Positions 26,566 to 34,234 of a DNA stretch of 42,017 bases are shown here, piece by piece. The position numbers and the translations under genes were made by a program. The notes below the pieces were generated by a model. The model saw only the letters and a list, made by a program, of their open reading frames with translations, made no database searches and was not told the DNA's origin. Source of the DNA: Pseudomonadota bacterium (lineage in GTDB: Bacteria; Desulfobacterota; Desulfovibrionia; Desulfovibrionales; Desulfovibrionaceae); the NCBI GenBank assembly GCA_023399375.1, contig JAEWPX010000166.1, forward strand, positions 1-42,017, given 5' to 3'. Position 1 is the first letter of the stretch. Each line of letters starts with the position of its first letter.

Positions 26566-27630
26566 ATGATCGGTCTCTACATCGGCTCCACGCAAGGATA
26601 TTCGGGTAAAAACCTCGTCACCCTGGCGCTCGGGCAGCAGTTCCAGCGCGAGGGACTGCGCGTGGGCTACATGAAGCCCGTGGGCGCGGTGCCGCACAAG
26701 GTGGAAAACCAGATCGGCGACGAGGACGCGCATTTCATGCAACAGGCCCTGGGCCTGTCCGAAACGCCGTCCCTGGTCACCCCGGTCGTCATCACCCGCG
26801 ACTTCCGCATGCGCGCCTTCCTCGAGGACTGCGCCAACCTGCTGCCCGGCATCGTGGACAGCTACAAGAAGCTCTCCGCCGACAAGGACGTCATGCTCGT
26901 CGGCGGCTCGGGCAGCTTCCTCTACTCCGGCAAGTACTGCGGCGTGGACGGCGTGTCCGTGGCCCAGGCGCTCGGCGCCAAGGTCCTGCTCGTGGACCGC
27001 TACCTCCAGGAATACAACTACGACTACCTGGCAGCGGCCAAGGAATCCCTTGGCGACGACCTTGCCGGCGTCATCCTGAACGACGTGCCGGACCACTTCC
27101 GGGAAGAGGCCGAGACGCTCATCGTGCCGTTCCTCAAGCGCCGCGGCGTGGACGTGCTCGGCATCATCCCCCACGACCCCATCATGTTCGCGGTGCGCGC
27201 CGCCGACTTGGCCCACGGCCTGGGCGGCCGGCTCATCACCTCGGGCGGACATACCGACAACCTGGTGGTCAACTTCCTGATCGGCACGATGCAGGTGGAG
27301 AACTTCGTCACCTTCTTCAAGCGCCATAAGGACGTGGCCATCCTGTGCGGCGGCGACCGCGCCGATCTCCAGCTCGTGGCCCTCGAGGGCAGCTGCGCGG
27401 CGCTCATCCTGACCGGCAACCTCTATCCCAACGACATGATCCTGGCCAAGGCCGAAGACAAGGGCGTTCCGGTCATCGTCGTGCGCGACGACACCTTCAC
27501 CGTGGCCAAGAAAATGGAGCTCATGCTCACGCGCGAAAAGCTGCGCGACAAGTCGCGCATCGAGCACGGGGCCAAGCTCGTGCAGCAGGGCGTGAACCTG
27601 GCCGCGCTCAAGAAGAACCTGGGCATCTAA
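26566..27630 (+). CDS. Free-standing P-loop/DRTGG protein (BioD-like N-terminal region of phosphotransacetylase)
   Basis: A 354-residue protein without the catalytic PTA domain. Residues ~1-200 form a BioD/CobB-like P-loop domain with 'YIGSTQGYSGKNLVTLALGQ' (nucleotide-binding loop) and 'GYMKPVGAVP'. Residues ~215-325 form a DRTGG domain with 'GGDRADLQLVALEGSC', 'LILTGNLYPNDMIL' and 'VIVVRDDTF'. In E. coli Pta these two domains form the N-terminal regulatory half that senses metabolites and stabilises the enzyme. Here they stand alone, 22 nt after an ADP-forming acetate-CoA ligase and behind a strong AGGAGG site. I infer a regulatory or metabolite-sensing partner of acetyl-CoA conversion; an independent ATP-dependent enzyme is the alternative. 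Confidence 0.88.
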   Translation: MIGLYIGSTQGYSGKNLVTLALGQQFQREGLRVGYMKPVGAVPHKVENQIGDEDAHFMQQALGLSETPSLVTPVVITRDFRMRAFLEDCANLLPGIVDSYKKLSADKDVMLVGGSGSFLYSGKYCGVDGVSVAQALGAKVLLVDRYLQEYNYDYLAAAKESLGDDLAGVILNDVPDHFREEAETLIVPFLKRRGVDVLGIIPHDPIMFAVRAADLAHGLGGRLITSGGHTDNLVVNFLIGTMQVENFVTFFKRHKDVAILCGGDRADLQLVALEGSCAALILTGNLYPNDMILAKAEDKGVPVIVVRDDTFTVAKKMELMLTREKLRDKSRIEHGAKLVQQGVNLAALKKNLGI

Positions 27631-27639
27631 CTGCCGTCC

Positions 27640-27678
27640 TGGCCCGGGGACGCGCCTGTCGCCGCGCGCCCCGGGCCA
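27640..27678 (+). other. Strong intergenic hairpin upstream of the lactate permease gene
   Basis: TGGCCCGGGG (27640-27649) and CCCCGGGCCA (27669-27678) form a perfect 10-bp stem, extended inside by CGCGC/GCGCG past one bulged A. It starts 10 nt after the DRTGG gene's stop. No T tract follows, so full termination is unlikely; an mRNA 3'-end stabiliser, pause or processing site is more likely. Confidence 0.75.
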
Positions 27679-27774
27679 TGGGCGCAGCCCGCAAGCGGTT
27701 TCGGCCTGCACCCCCCCTTTTGGCGACGGGATCGGGAGCGGCTGGCGAATATCAACCCAAAAGGAGCGTACAAC

Positions 27775-29409
27775 ATGTCGTGGGTCCAACAGTACCAACC
27801 GCTTGGAAGCTATGGGCTTTCAGCCCTGGTTGCAGGCATTCCCCTGTACATGCTGTTCTACATGCTGGCCGTCAAACGCATGGCCGGGCACAAGGCCGCG
27901 TTCGCCGCCACCCTGACCGCCGTCATCCTGGCCATCGCGGCATGGGGCATGCCCGTGGAGCTCGCCCTGGACGCCACGCTCTACGGCGCGGCCATCGGCA
28001 TCTTCCCCATCATCTGGATCGTCATCACGGCCATCTGGGTCTACAACATGACGGTTGAATCCGGGGAATTCAACATCATCAAGAACTCCCTGGCCCAGAT
28101 CACCGACGACCGCCGCCTCCAGGCCATTTTCATCGCCTTCGCCTTCGGCTCCTTCATCGAAGGCACGGCCGGCTTCGGCACGCCCGTGGCCATCACCGCA
28201 GCCATGCTCGTGGGCCTCGGGTTCAACCCGCTCTACGCCTCGGGCATCTGCCTGATCGCCAACACCGCGCCGGTCGCCTTCGGCGCCATCGGCATCCCCA
28301 TCGTCGTCGCCGCCCAGGTCAGCGGCCTCGACATGATGAAGATCAGCGCCATCTGCGGCCGCCAGCTACCCTTCCTGTCGGTCATCGTGCCCCTGTGGCT
28401 GTCCGTGACCATGTGCGGCTTCAAGCGGACCACGGAAATCCTGCCCGCCGTCCTCATCGCCGGCGTCTGCTTCGCCGGCTCCCAGTTCCTGATTTCCAAC
28501 TTCGTCGGCCCCTACCTGCCCGACATCATTTCCGCCGTCGTCACCATCATCGGCCTCGGCGCCTTCCTCAAGGTCTGGAAGCCGAAGAACGTCTGGCACT
28601 TCCCGGACGAGCCTCCGGCGTCCCAGCGCGTCGTCGAGTCCGAGTACTCGGGCGGCGAGATCCTGCGCGCCTGGATGCCCTACATCATCCTGGCGATCAT
28701 GGTCTTCCTGTGGGGCATCAAGCCCGTCCAGAACGTCCTCAACGCCATTTTCGCCCCGACCTTGGACTGGCCCGGCCTGCACAACGTGGTCGTCAAGACC
28801 GCGCCCATCGTCGCCAAGGACGCCCCCTACGCCGCGCAGTTCAAGTTCAACTTCCTGTCCACTCCCGGCACGGCCATCCTGATCGCCGGCCTGCTCTCCG
28901 TGATCTTCATGCCGAAGTACGGCTACGACAAGGCCATTCCCTGCCTGTTCAAGACCATGAAGCAGCTCAAGTGGCCCATCGTGACCATCGCCCTGATCCT
29001 GGGCCTGGCCTACATCATGAACTACTCCGGCATGAGCTCCTCCATGGGCCTGGCCTTCACCGCCACGGGCGCGCTGTTCCCGTTCTTCGCCCCGATCCTC
29101 GGCTGGCTGGGCGTGTTCCTGACCGGTTCGGACACCTCTTCCAACGCCCTCTTCGGCTCGCTGCAGAAGACCACCGCGCAGCAGATCGGCGTCGATCCGC
29201 ACCTGACCGTGGCCGCCAACTCCTCGGGCGGCGTCACCGGCAAGATGATCTCGCCCCAGTCCATCTCCGTGGCCACCGCGGCCTCGAACATGGTAGGCAA
29301 GGAAGGCGACATCTTCCGGTTCACCCTGCCCCACTCCCTGGCCATGCTCTGCTTCGTGGCCGTGCTGACCCTGCTTCAGGCCTACGCCCTGAAGTGGATG
29401 CTGCCATAG
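27775..29409 (+). CDS. lldP: L-lactate permease (LldP family)
   Basis: A 544-residue inner-membrane transporter with about 12-14 hydrophobic segments that imports lactate with protons. Family signs are 'FGSFIEGTAGFGTPVAITAA', 'GFNPLYASGICLIANTAPVA' with 'GAIGIPI', 'TGSDTSSNALFGSLQ' and 'AANSSGGVTGKMISPQSISV'. Length matches LldP/GlcA proteins. The ATG at 27775 has AAAAGGAG upstream. It is the sixth gene of the operon and the only membrane-protein cistron in it; unlike its neighbours it is separated by larger gaps (144 nt before, 79 nt after), each filled by a GC-rich hairpin, which suggests separate control of its mRNA level. Confidence 0.97.
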   Translation: MSWVQQYQPLGSYGLSALVAGIPLYMLFYMLAVKRMAGHKAAFAATLTAVILAIAAWGMPVELALDATLYGAAIGIFPIIWIVITAIWVYNMTVESGEFNIIKNSLAQITDDRRLQAIFIAFAFGSFIEGTAGFGTPVAITAAMLVGLGFNPLYASGICLIANTAPVAFGAIGIPIVVAAQVSGLDMMKISAICGRQLPFLSVIVPLWLSVTMCGFKRTTEILPAVLIAGVCFAGSQFLISNFVGPYLPDIISAVVTIIGLGAFLKVWKPKNVWHFPDEPPASQRVVESEYSGGEILRAWMPYIILAIMVFLWGIKPVQNVLNAIFAPTLDWPGLHNVVVKTAPIVAKDAPYAAQFKFNFLSTPGTAILIAGLLSVIFMPKYGYDKAIPCLFKTMKQLKWPIVTIALILGLAYIMNYSGMSSSMGLAFTATGALFPFFAPILGWLGVFLTGSDTSSNALFGSLQKTTAQQIGVDPHLTVAANSSGGVTGKMISPQSISVATAASNMVGKEGDIFRFTLPHSLAMLCFVAVLTLLQAYALKWMLP

Positions 29410-29426
29410 CCATCGCTTCGATTCGC

Positions 29427-29465
29427 ACGGCCCGGTTCGACGCATCCCGCGTCGGGCCGGGCCGT
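29427..29465 (+). other. Strong intergenic hairpin downstream of the lactate permease gene
   Basis: ACGGCCCGG (29427-29435) pairs with CCGGGCCGT (29457-29465); after a 2x2 internal loop CGACGC pairs with GCGTCG around a 5-nt loop ATCCC. It starts 17 nt after lldP. There is no T tract and the next gene has its own AAGGAG site, so read-through to lutC is expected. Confidence 0.75.
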
Positions 29466-29488
29466 TCCCGCACTACAAGGAGACCCCC

Positions 29489-30115
29489 ATGTCGACTCCC
29501 CCTGCCCTGGTCGACCGCCTCAAGGAAAAGGCCGGCCTCGTATCGGCCGTCGTCAATACCGTCGCCTCCATGGACGACGCGCTCGCCTATGTGGCCGACG
29601 TGTGCGCCAACAAGGAGGCCTGCCAGATCCTTGCCTCGGGCTGCGACGCCCCCCTGTCGGACACGGCCCAAGCCCTGTGCGGGACCAAACAGCAAAAAAT
29701 CATCTGCGCCCCGGACCTTCCCGAAGAAGACGTGTCCAAGCTGGCCGCGCTGTGCCAGGAACGTGGCATCGCCGTCATCACCAAGGGCATGCGCCAGCGC
29801 CTCGGCGGCATCGACATCGCCGTGACCATGGCCGCCGCCGGCATAGCCGAGACCGGCACCGTGGTCGTGCGCTCCACGGACGAGGAAGTGCGCCTGGCCA
29901 CCATGGTCGCCGAGACGCACATCGCCTTGCTCCCCGAAAGCGCCATCGTGGCCGATTCCTACGACTTCGAACCCACCCTCGTTTCCTGGATGGAGCAGCC
30001 CAGCTACACCGCGTTCATCACCGGCCCCAGCCGCACAGCGGACATCGAGCGCGTGCTGGCCCTTGGCGTGCACGGACCCCTGGAAATGCACATCCTCATC
30101 CTGGAGGGCAAGTAG
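29489..30115 (+). CDS. lutC: LutC/YkgG family protein (LUD domain), L-lactate oxidation subunit
   Basis: A 208-residue LUD-domain protein, one of the three parts of the LutABC/LldEFG iron-sulfur L-lactate dehydrogenase that turns L-lactate to pyruvate. The domain shows 'ISAY'-free but family-typical segments: 'VITKGMRQRLGGIDIAVTMA', 'AGIAETGTVVVRSTDEEVRL' and 'ITGPSRTADIERVLALGVHG', the last being the most conserved LutC signature. It has AAGGAG upstream and ends with TAG directly abutting the ATG of the lutB-lutA fusion, so the two are made together. The gene corresponds by position to the second-last gene of the D. vulgaris lactate operon. Confidence 0.9.
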   Translation: MSTPPALVDRLKEKAGLVSAVVNTVASMDDALAYVADVCANKEACQILASGCDAPLSDTAQALCGTKQQKIICAPDLPEEDVSKLAALCQERGIAVITKGMRQRLGGIDIAVTMAAAGIAETGTVVVRSTDEEVRLATMVAETHIALLPESAIVADSYDFEPTLVSWMEQPSYTAFITGPSRTADIERVLALGVHGPLEMHILILEGK

Positions 30116-32272
30116 ATGCAAGACGCCGCCAACCTGAGCCAATACCGCAAGCAGTTGCGCGAGGCCCTGAACAACGAATTTCAGCGCGAGGCCCTGGACA
30201 AGTTCGCCGTGGCCTACCGCACCTCCCGGGCCAACGCCTTCGCGGGCATCGACGCCCCGGAACTGATCGGCGAGATCGCCGCGGCCAAGGACGCTGCCGT
30301 GGATCACCTGATGGAACTCTACGAGGAGTTCAAGCGCCACGCAGAGGCCGCCGGCACCAAGGTCCACCTGGCCGCCACCGCCCACGAGGCCAATGAGATC
30401 ATCGCCCGCATCGCCAAGGAAAACGGCGTCAAGACCATCGTCAAATCCAAGTCCATGACCGCCGAGGAAACCCACCTCAATGACCATCTTGAGGCGCAGG
30501 GCCTGGACGTCACGGAAACCGACCTCGGCGAATGGATCATCCAGCTGCGCCACGAAGGCCCCACCCACATGGTCATGCCGGCCATCCACCTCTCCCGCTA
30601 CCAGGTCGCCGACCTTTTTACCGAGGTCACCCACAAGCAGCAGGACGTGGACATCCAAAAGCTCGTCAAGGTGGCCCGGCGCGAGTTGCGCCCCAAGTTC
30701 TGCCAGGCCGACATGGGCATTTCCGGGGCCAATTTCGCCATCGCCTCCACGGGCAGCATCGGCATCATCACCAACGAGGGCAACGCCCGCCTGACCACCA
30801 CTCTGCCCCGGGTCCACGTGGCCATCGCCGGCATCGACAAGCTCGTGCCCGCGCTGCACGACGCCCTGCGCATCATCAAGTGCCTGCCCAAAAACGCCAC
30901 CGGCCAGAACCTGACCTCCTACGTCACCTGGATCACCGGCGCGGCGCCCTGCGCCACAGGCCCTGACGGCAAGAAGGTCCACCACATCGTCTTCGTGGAC
31001 AACGGCCGCCTGGCCATGGCCCGCGACCCGCTCTTCAAGCAGGCCCTGCGCTGCATCCGCTGCGGCGCCTGCGCCAACGTCTGTCCCATCTACCGCCTGG
31101 TCGGCGGGCACAAGTACGGCCACGTCTACATCGGGGCCATCGGGCTCGTCGCCACCTACTTCTTCCACGGCCGGGACAAGGCCAGGAACCTGGTGCAGAA
31201 CTGCCTCAACTGCGGGGCCTGCAAGGCCGTGTGCGCGGCCGGCATCGACCTGCCGACCATGATCAAGGAGGTCCATGCCCGCATCCAGGACGAGGAAGGG
31301 CATCCGCTGTATTCCTCGGCCGCCGGCATGGTGCTTAAAAACCGCACGCTCTTCCACACCATGCTCAAGTCGGCCCGGCTGCTGCAAAAGCCCGTGTCCG
31401 GCGGCGGCTATCTGCGCCACCTGCCCATGTTCCTCTTCAAGGACCACGACTTCCGCGCCCTGCCGGCCATCGCCGACGAGGCCTTCCGCGACCGCTGGGA
31501 AAAGATCCGGCCGCGCGTGGCCAAGGCGGACATCAAGGTCGCGCTCTTTTCCGGCTGCGTGCAGGACTTCGTCTATCCCGAGCAGATGGAGGCGGCCGTG
31601 GCCGTGATTGCGAGCAAGCCCGGCGTGGCCATGGAATACCCCATGGGCCAGTCGTGCTGCGGCTTGCCGCTCATGATGATGGGCGAGAAAAAGGCCGGGC
31701 AGGAACTGGCCGCCCACAACATGAACGCCATCGACGCCGCGGGCTTCGACTACATCGTCACCCTGTGCGCCTCCTGCGCCTCCTACCTCAAGCACGGCTA
31801 CAAGCGCCTGTTCGCGGACGATCCGGCCATGGCCTACAAGGCGGCCCAGTTCTCCCAGCGGGTCATGGACTTCAGCTCCTTTGTCCACGACGTACTGGGC
31901 ATGGGCGAGGAATCCTTCAGCGGACCGGGCAAGGACGTCACCTACCACGCGCCGTGCCACCTGTGTCGGGGCCTCGGCGTGACCGAAGCCCCGCGGGAAC
32001 TCTTGCGCGACGCCGGACTCAACTACCTGCCGGCCGCGGAAGAAGACGTCTGCTGCGGCTTCGGCGGCACGTTCTCGGTCAAGTTCCCGGAGCTGTCCAA
32101 GGAGCTTTTGGGCAAGAAGATCGCCAATCTCAAGGCCACCGGGGCCACGGCCATGGCCACGGACTGCCCGGGCTGCATCATGCAGATCCGCGGCGGCTTC
32201 GAACATGACGGCACGGCCTTCGAGGTCCGCCACGTGGCCGAATACCTGGCGGCGCGCCTCAAGCGCGGCTAG
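30116..32272 (+). CDS. LutB-LutA fusion: iron-sulfur L-lactate dehydrogenase
   Basis: A 718-residue fusion of two proteins that are separate in Bacillus. Residues ~1-300 are the LUD domain of LutB ('VKSKSMTAEETHLNDHLEAQ', 'ISGANFAIASTGSIGIITNE'). Two [4Fe-4S] motifs follow at C313 ('CIRCGACANVCP') and C363 ('CLNCGACKAVCAAG'); the second has Ala in place of the usual proline after the last Cys. Residues ~470-718 are LutA-like with two CCG motifs, C514-C515 ('GQSCCGLPL') and C646-C647 ('EDVCCGFGGTFSVKFP'). Together with LutC it oxidises L-lactate to pyruvate in the cytoplasm. Its ATG abuts the lutC stop. It is the last gene of the operon, 23 nt before an intrinsic terminator. Confidence 0.93.
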   Translation: MQDAANLSQYRKQLREALNNEFQREALDKFAVAYRTSRANAFAGIDAPELIGEIAAAKDAAVDHLMELYEEFKRHAEAAGTKVHLAATAHEANEIIARIAKENGVKTIVKSKSMTAEETHLNDHLEAQGLDVTETDLGEWIIQLRHEGPTHMVMPAIHLSRYQVADLFTEVTHKQQDVDIQKLVKVARRELRPKFCQADMGISGANFAIASTGSIGIITNEGNARLTTTLPRVHVAIAGIDKLVPALHDALRIIKCLPKNATGQNLTSYVTWITGAAPCATGPDGKKVHHIVFVDNGRLAMARDPLFKQALRCIRCGACANVCPIYRLVGGHKYGHVYIGAIGLVATYFFHGRDKARNLVQNCLNCGACKAVCAAGIDLPTMIKEVHARIQDEEGHPLYSSAAGMVLKNRTLFHTMLKSARLLQKPVSGGGYLRHLPMFLFKDHDFRALPAIADEAFRDRWEKIRPRVAKADIKVALFSGCVQDFVYPEQMEAAVAVIASKPGVAMEYPMGQSCCGLPLMMMGEKKAGQELAAHNMNAIDAAGFDYIVTLCASCASYLKHGYKRLFADDPAMAYKAAQFSQRVMDFSSFVHDVLGMGEESFSGPGKDVTYHAPCHLCRGLGVTEAPRELLRDAGLNYLPAAEEDVCCGFGGTFSVKFPELSKELLGKKIANLKATGATAMATDCPGCIMQIRGGFEHDGTAFEVRHVAEYLAARLKRG

Positions 32273-32295
32273 CATCCGTTTCGCCGATAACGCTC

Positions 32296-32333
32296 AAGGC
32301 CGCGCCCAATCGGACGCGGCCTTTCTTTTTTTT
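32296..32333 (+). terminator. Rho-independent terminator of the lactate operon
   Basis: A perfect 9-bp stem AAGGCCGCG / CGCGGCCTT with a 10-nt loop, followed by TCTTTTTTTT. It lies 23 nt after the lutB-lutA stop and closes the eight-gene operon. Confidence 0.95.
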
Positions 32334-32413
32334 CATGCGCCGTTGGTGCGCAGCCCTTGTCCGTGTCCCCCCCCGGCGGTACAAGACCGCACGACATCGC
32401 GCATGGAGGTCTC

Positions 32414-33310
32414 ATGTCCGATCCCCTCGCCGCTGCGCGCCGCCGCGTCGCCGCCTGCCTCGCGGCCGCCTGCGCCGTTTTCCTCCTCGCCTCTTCCGGC
32501 TGCGCAAACGACAGCGTGCGCGCCAACCTGGCTGTTCTGCAACAGAAACAGCAACTGATCGCCGCGGTGCGCGCCGGGCTTCTTCTGGCCGTGGACCAGG
32601 AGAAAAACGCCCTGCTCTCGCCGAGCCAGGCCGAGGCCAAGCAGTTCCTGGACAGCGCCCGCGACGGCATGGCCGCGGTCAAGCGGGATATGGGCAAGCT
32701 GACGCAACTTGTGGAAGAGACGGACAGCGAAAAGGAAATGACGGCCCTTGGCGCGGTCGCCGTGGATTTCAAGGAGATGGCGGAGGTGGATGCGAGCCTG
32801 CGCGGTTTGGCCGGGCGCAACACCAACCTGCGCGCGGCGCAGCTTTCGCGCACCGAAGGGGCGCTGGCCGTCAGCCGCCTGCAACAGGCGCTCACCCCGG
32901 TCATCGACGCCCCGGACTGCCGGGCCGGCCGCGACGCCCTGCGCATCGTCACGGCGGCGCTTTCCGTGCTGTCCCTGCATGCCCAGCACATCGACGAAAA
33001 GACCGCCGCCGGCATGGACGGCCTGGAGGCGGCCATGAACCGCCAGCACGCCCGGGCCGAGGCCGCGTTCGACGAACTCGCGGGCCTTGCCGATCCGGCC
33101 GTCGTCGCGGCGCTGCCGCCGGCCAAGGCGGCCTATGCCGACTTCTGGCGGGTGACGCAGGAAGTGCTCGCCCTTTCGCGGGAAAACACCAACATCGAGG
33201 CCGTGGCCCTGTCCATGGGGAAAAAGCGCCTCGTCACGGCCAAGGTTCTGGCCGATCTCGACGCCCTGCAGGCCGTGGTGGCGGAAAAGGAATTCACGGC
33301 CACGCGCTGA
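32414..33310 (+). CDS. Putative lipoprotein, helical, chemoreceptor-sensor-like
   Basis: A 298-residue protein with an N-terminal secretion signal, 'CLAAACAVFLLASSGC', in which C30 could be lipidated, though the residue at -3 is Ser rather than the usual Leu. The rest is almost entirely charged amphipathic helix, with runs such as 'LQQKQQLIAAVRAGLLLAVD', 'VEETDSEKEMTALGAVAVDF' and 'NTNIEAVALSMGKKRLVTAK'. The pattern resembles the four-helix-bundle sensor domain of methyl-accepting proteins, but no HAMP or signalling domain follows. The ATG at 32414 has GGAGGT five bases upstream; the open frame 19 codons earlier has no site. It comes 81 nt after the lactate operon terminator and is probably a separate transcript. 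No function is assigned; periplasmic ligand capture is a guess. Confidence 0.65.
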   Translation: MSDPLAAARRRVAACLAAACAVFLLASSGCANDSVRANLAVLQQKQQLIAAVRAGLLLAVDQEKNALLSPSQAEAKQFLDSARDGMAAVKRDMGKLTQLVEETDSEKEMTALGAVAVDFKEMAEVDASLRGLAGRNTNLRAAQLSRTEGALAVSRLQQALTPVIDAPDCRAGRDALRIVTAALSVLSLHAQHIDEKTAAGMDGLEAAMNRQHARAEAAFDELAGLADPAVVAALPPAKAAYADFWRVTQEVLALSRENTNIEAVALSMGKKRLVTAKVLADLDALQAVVAEKEFTATR

Positions 33311-33400
33311 GGTCGCGTCGCCGCAGGCGCGCCGGGATTCCCTGAGCGCCGCGTCGCCTTGTTACGGCCCGACGTCGGATAGACCCGTGCCAAGCACGCC

Positions 33401-33922
33401 TCAGCCGCGCGCAACCTCGCTTTTGGGGCACGACGCCCGCAAATGGCACACGCCGCAGCCGCAGCCGTACGGGTCGTAGGTCATAACGGCGTACTGCACG
33501 CTGACGCTGCCGGCGTCGTTCCAGACCAGTCCCAGGCTTTCCAGGCGACGTTTGAGGTCGCGGTCCGGCGTAGGCAACGGCGCACAGGCTCCGGCTTCGA
33601 TTTCCGGCACGCACTGCGCCGCCGCGCCCATAACCATGGACACGGCGAGATTGTGCAGGGCGAACCCTTCCGAGGGCGACCGCGCCCAGGCTTCTTCCAC
33701 CAGCCCTTCGGCCGCAGGCTCCAGAAAAAACAGGACCACGCCCCGTTTGGAACCGGGCGCGGCGAACCGGTAGCCTTTGAGGTGCTCCCGAAAGGCCTCC
33801 CAATGCGCAAGGCACAGGTCGCATTGGGCCTGCTCGACCTTGGCCGCCCCGGAAACCTTCAGGAACAAAAAGAGATCGAAATCCGGATTGGGAGAGAGTT
33901 TCTCCACACGCAACTTGCCCAA
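33401..33922 (-). CDS. Uncharacterised cysteine-rich protein
   Basis: A 173-residue soluble protein I do not recognise. It has an N-terminal CxxC (C34, C37, 'QAQCDLCLAHWEAF'), two central cysteines ('QCVPEIEAGAC') and a C-terminal cluster C154, C156, C159 and C165 in 'YGCGCGVCHLRASCPKS'. This looks like a metal or Fe-S binding site. The body has ordinary alpha/beta composition without a signal peptide or membrane segment. No ATG is available near the N-terminus: the TTG at 33922 is chosen because GGAGG lies five bases upstream; a TTG 12 nt further upstream is the alternative. It is convergent with the lipoprotein gene and divergent from the chemoreceptor. Codon use is typical of the GC-rich host. 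Coding status rests on length, ribosome site and the ordered cysteine pattern. Confidence 0.65.
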   Translation of the reverse strand: MGKLRVEKLSPNPDFDLFLFLKVSGAAKVEQAQCDLCLAHWEAFREHLKGYRFAAPGSKRGVVLFFLEPAAEGLVEEAWARSPSEGFALHNLAVSMVMGAAAQCVPEIEAGACAPLPTPDRDLKRRLESLGLVWNDAGSVSVQYAVMTYDPYGCGCGVCHLRASCPKSEVARG

Positions 33923-33934
33923 GCAAACCTCCAA

Positions 33935-34234
33935 CAGCGAATTCGCCAGGGGTGTATCCCACGGGCCGCCCGATCACAAGTCCGGGGTGCGCTTTTCAAG
34001 GGGCGCACGGGGGTGCGAATTATTTTTTATGCTTGCGTTTGTAGCGCAAACCGACGTATCCTGGAATAGAATTGTTGTCCCGCCTGGTTCCCAGCCGCAT
34101 CCGAGGCGATCCACTGAAAAATATACACACTGCAACGGCACGCCGCGTACCGAAGAACTGCTGTTCCACGTGTCACTCGGGATGCTGCGTGTATCCATCT
34201 GAATGACGAGATATGCTCTAAAGCAGGAGGCACC
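33935..34234 (+). promoter_or_regulatory. Upstream region of the chemoreceptor gene with a candidate sigma-70 promoter
   Basis: No gene in about 300 bp. From about 34010 the composition turns AT-rich, continuing into the chemoreceptor. TTGCGT (34033-34038) and TATCCT (34057-34062) with an 18-bp spacer form a plausible promoter, giving a 5' leader of some 165 nt. TTGCG...CGCAA inverted repeats overlap the spacer. I found no match to a known riboswitch. AGGAGG precedes the ATG. Confidence 0.45.

Noticed and set aside
27640..27678. The hairpin before lldP as an operon terminator
   Set aside because: No T tract follows, lldP has no evident promoter of its own, and the gene content continues the same pathway.
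29321..32275. A 984-codon minus-strand open frame antisense to lutC and the lutB-lutA fusion
   Set aside because: Same composition artefact; the sense genes have clear cluster motifs and family matches.
34063..34234. A riboswitch in the long leader of the chemoreceptor gene, such as a cyclic-di-GMP type
   Set aside because: I could not find the conserved core of any known class; only weak inverted repeats are present.
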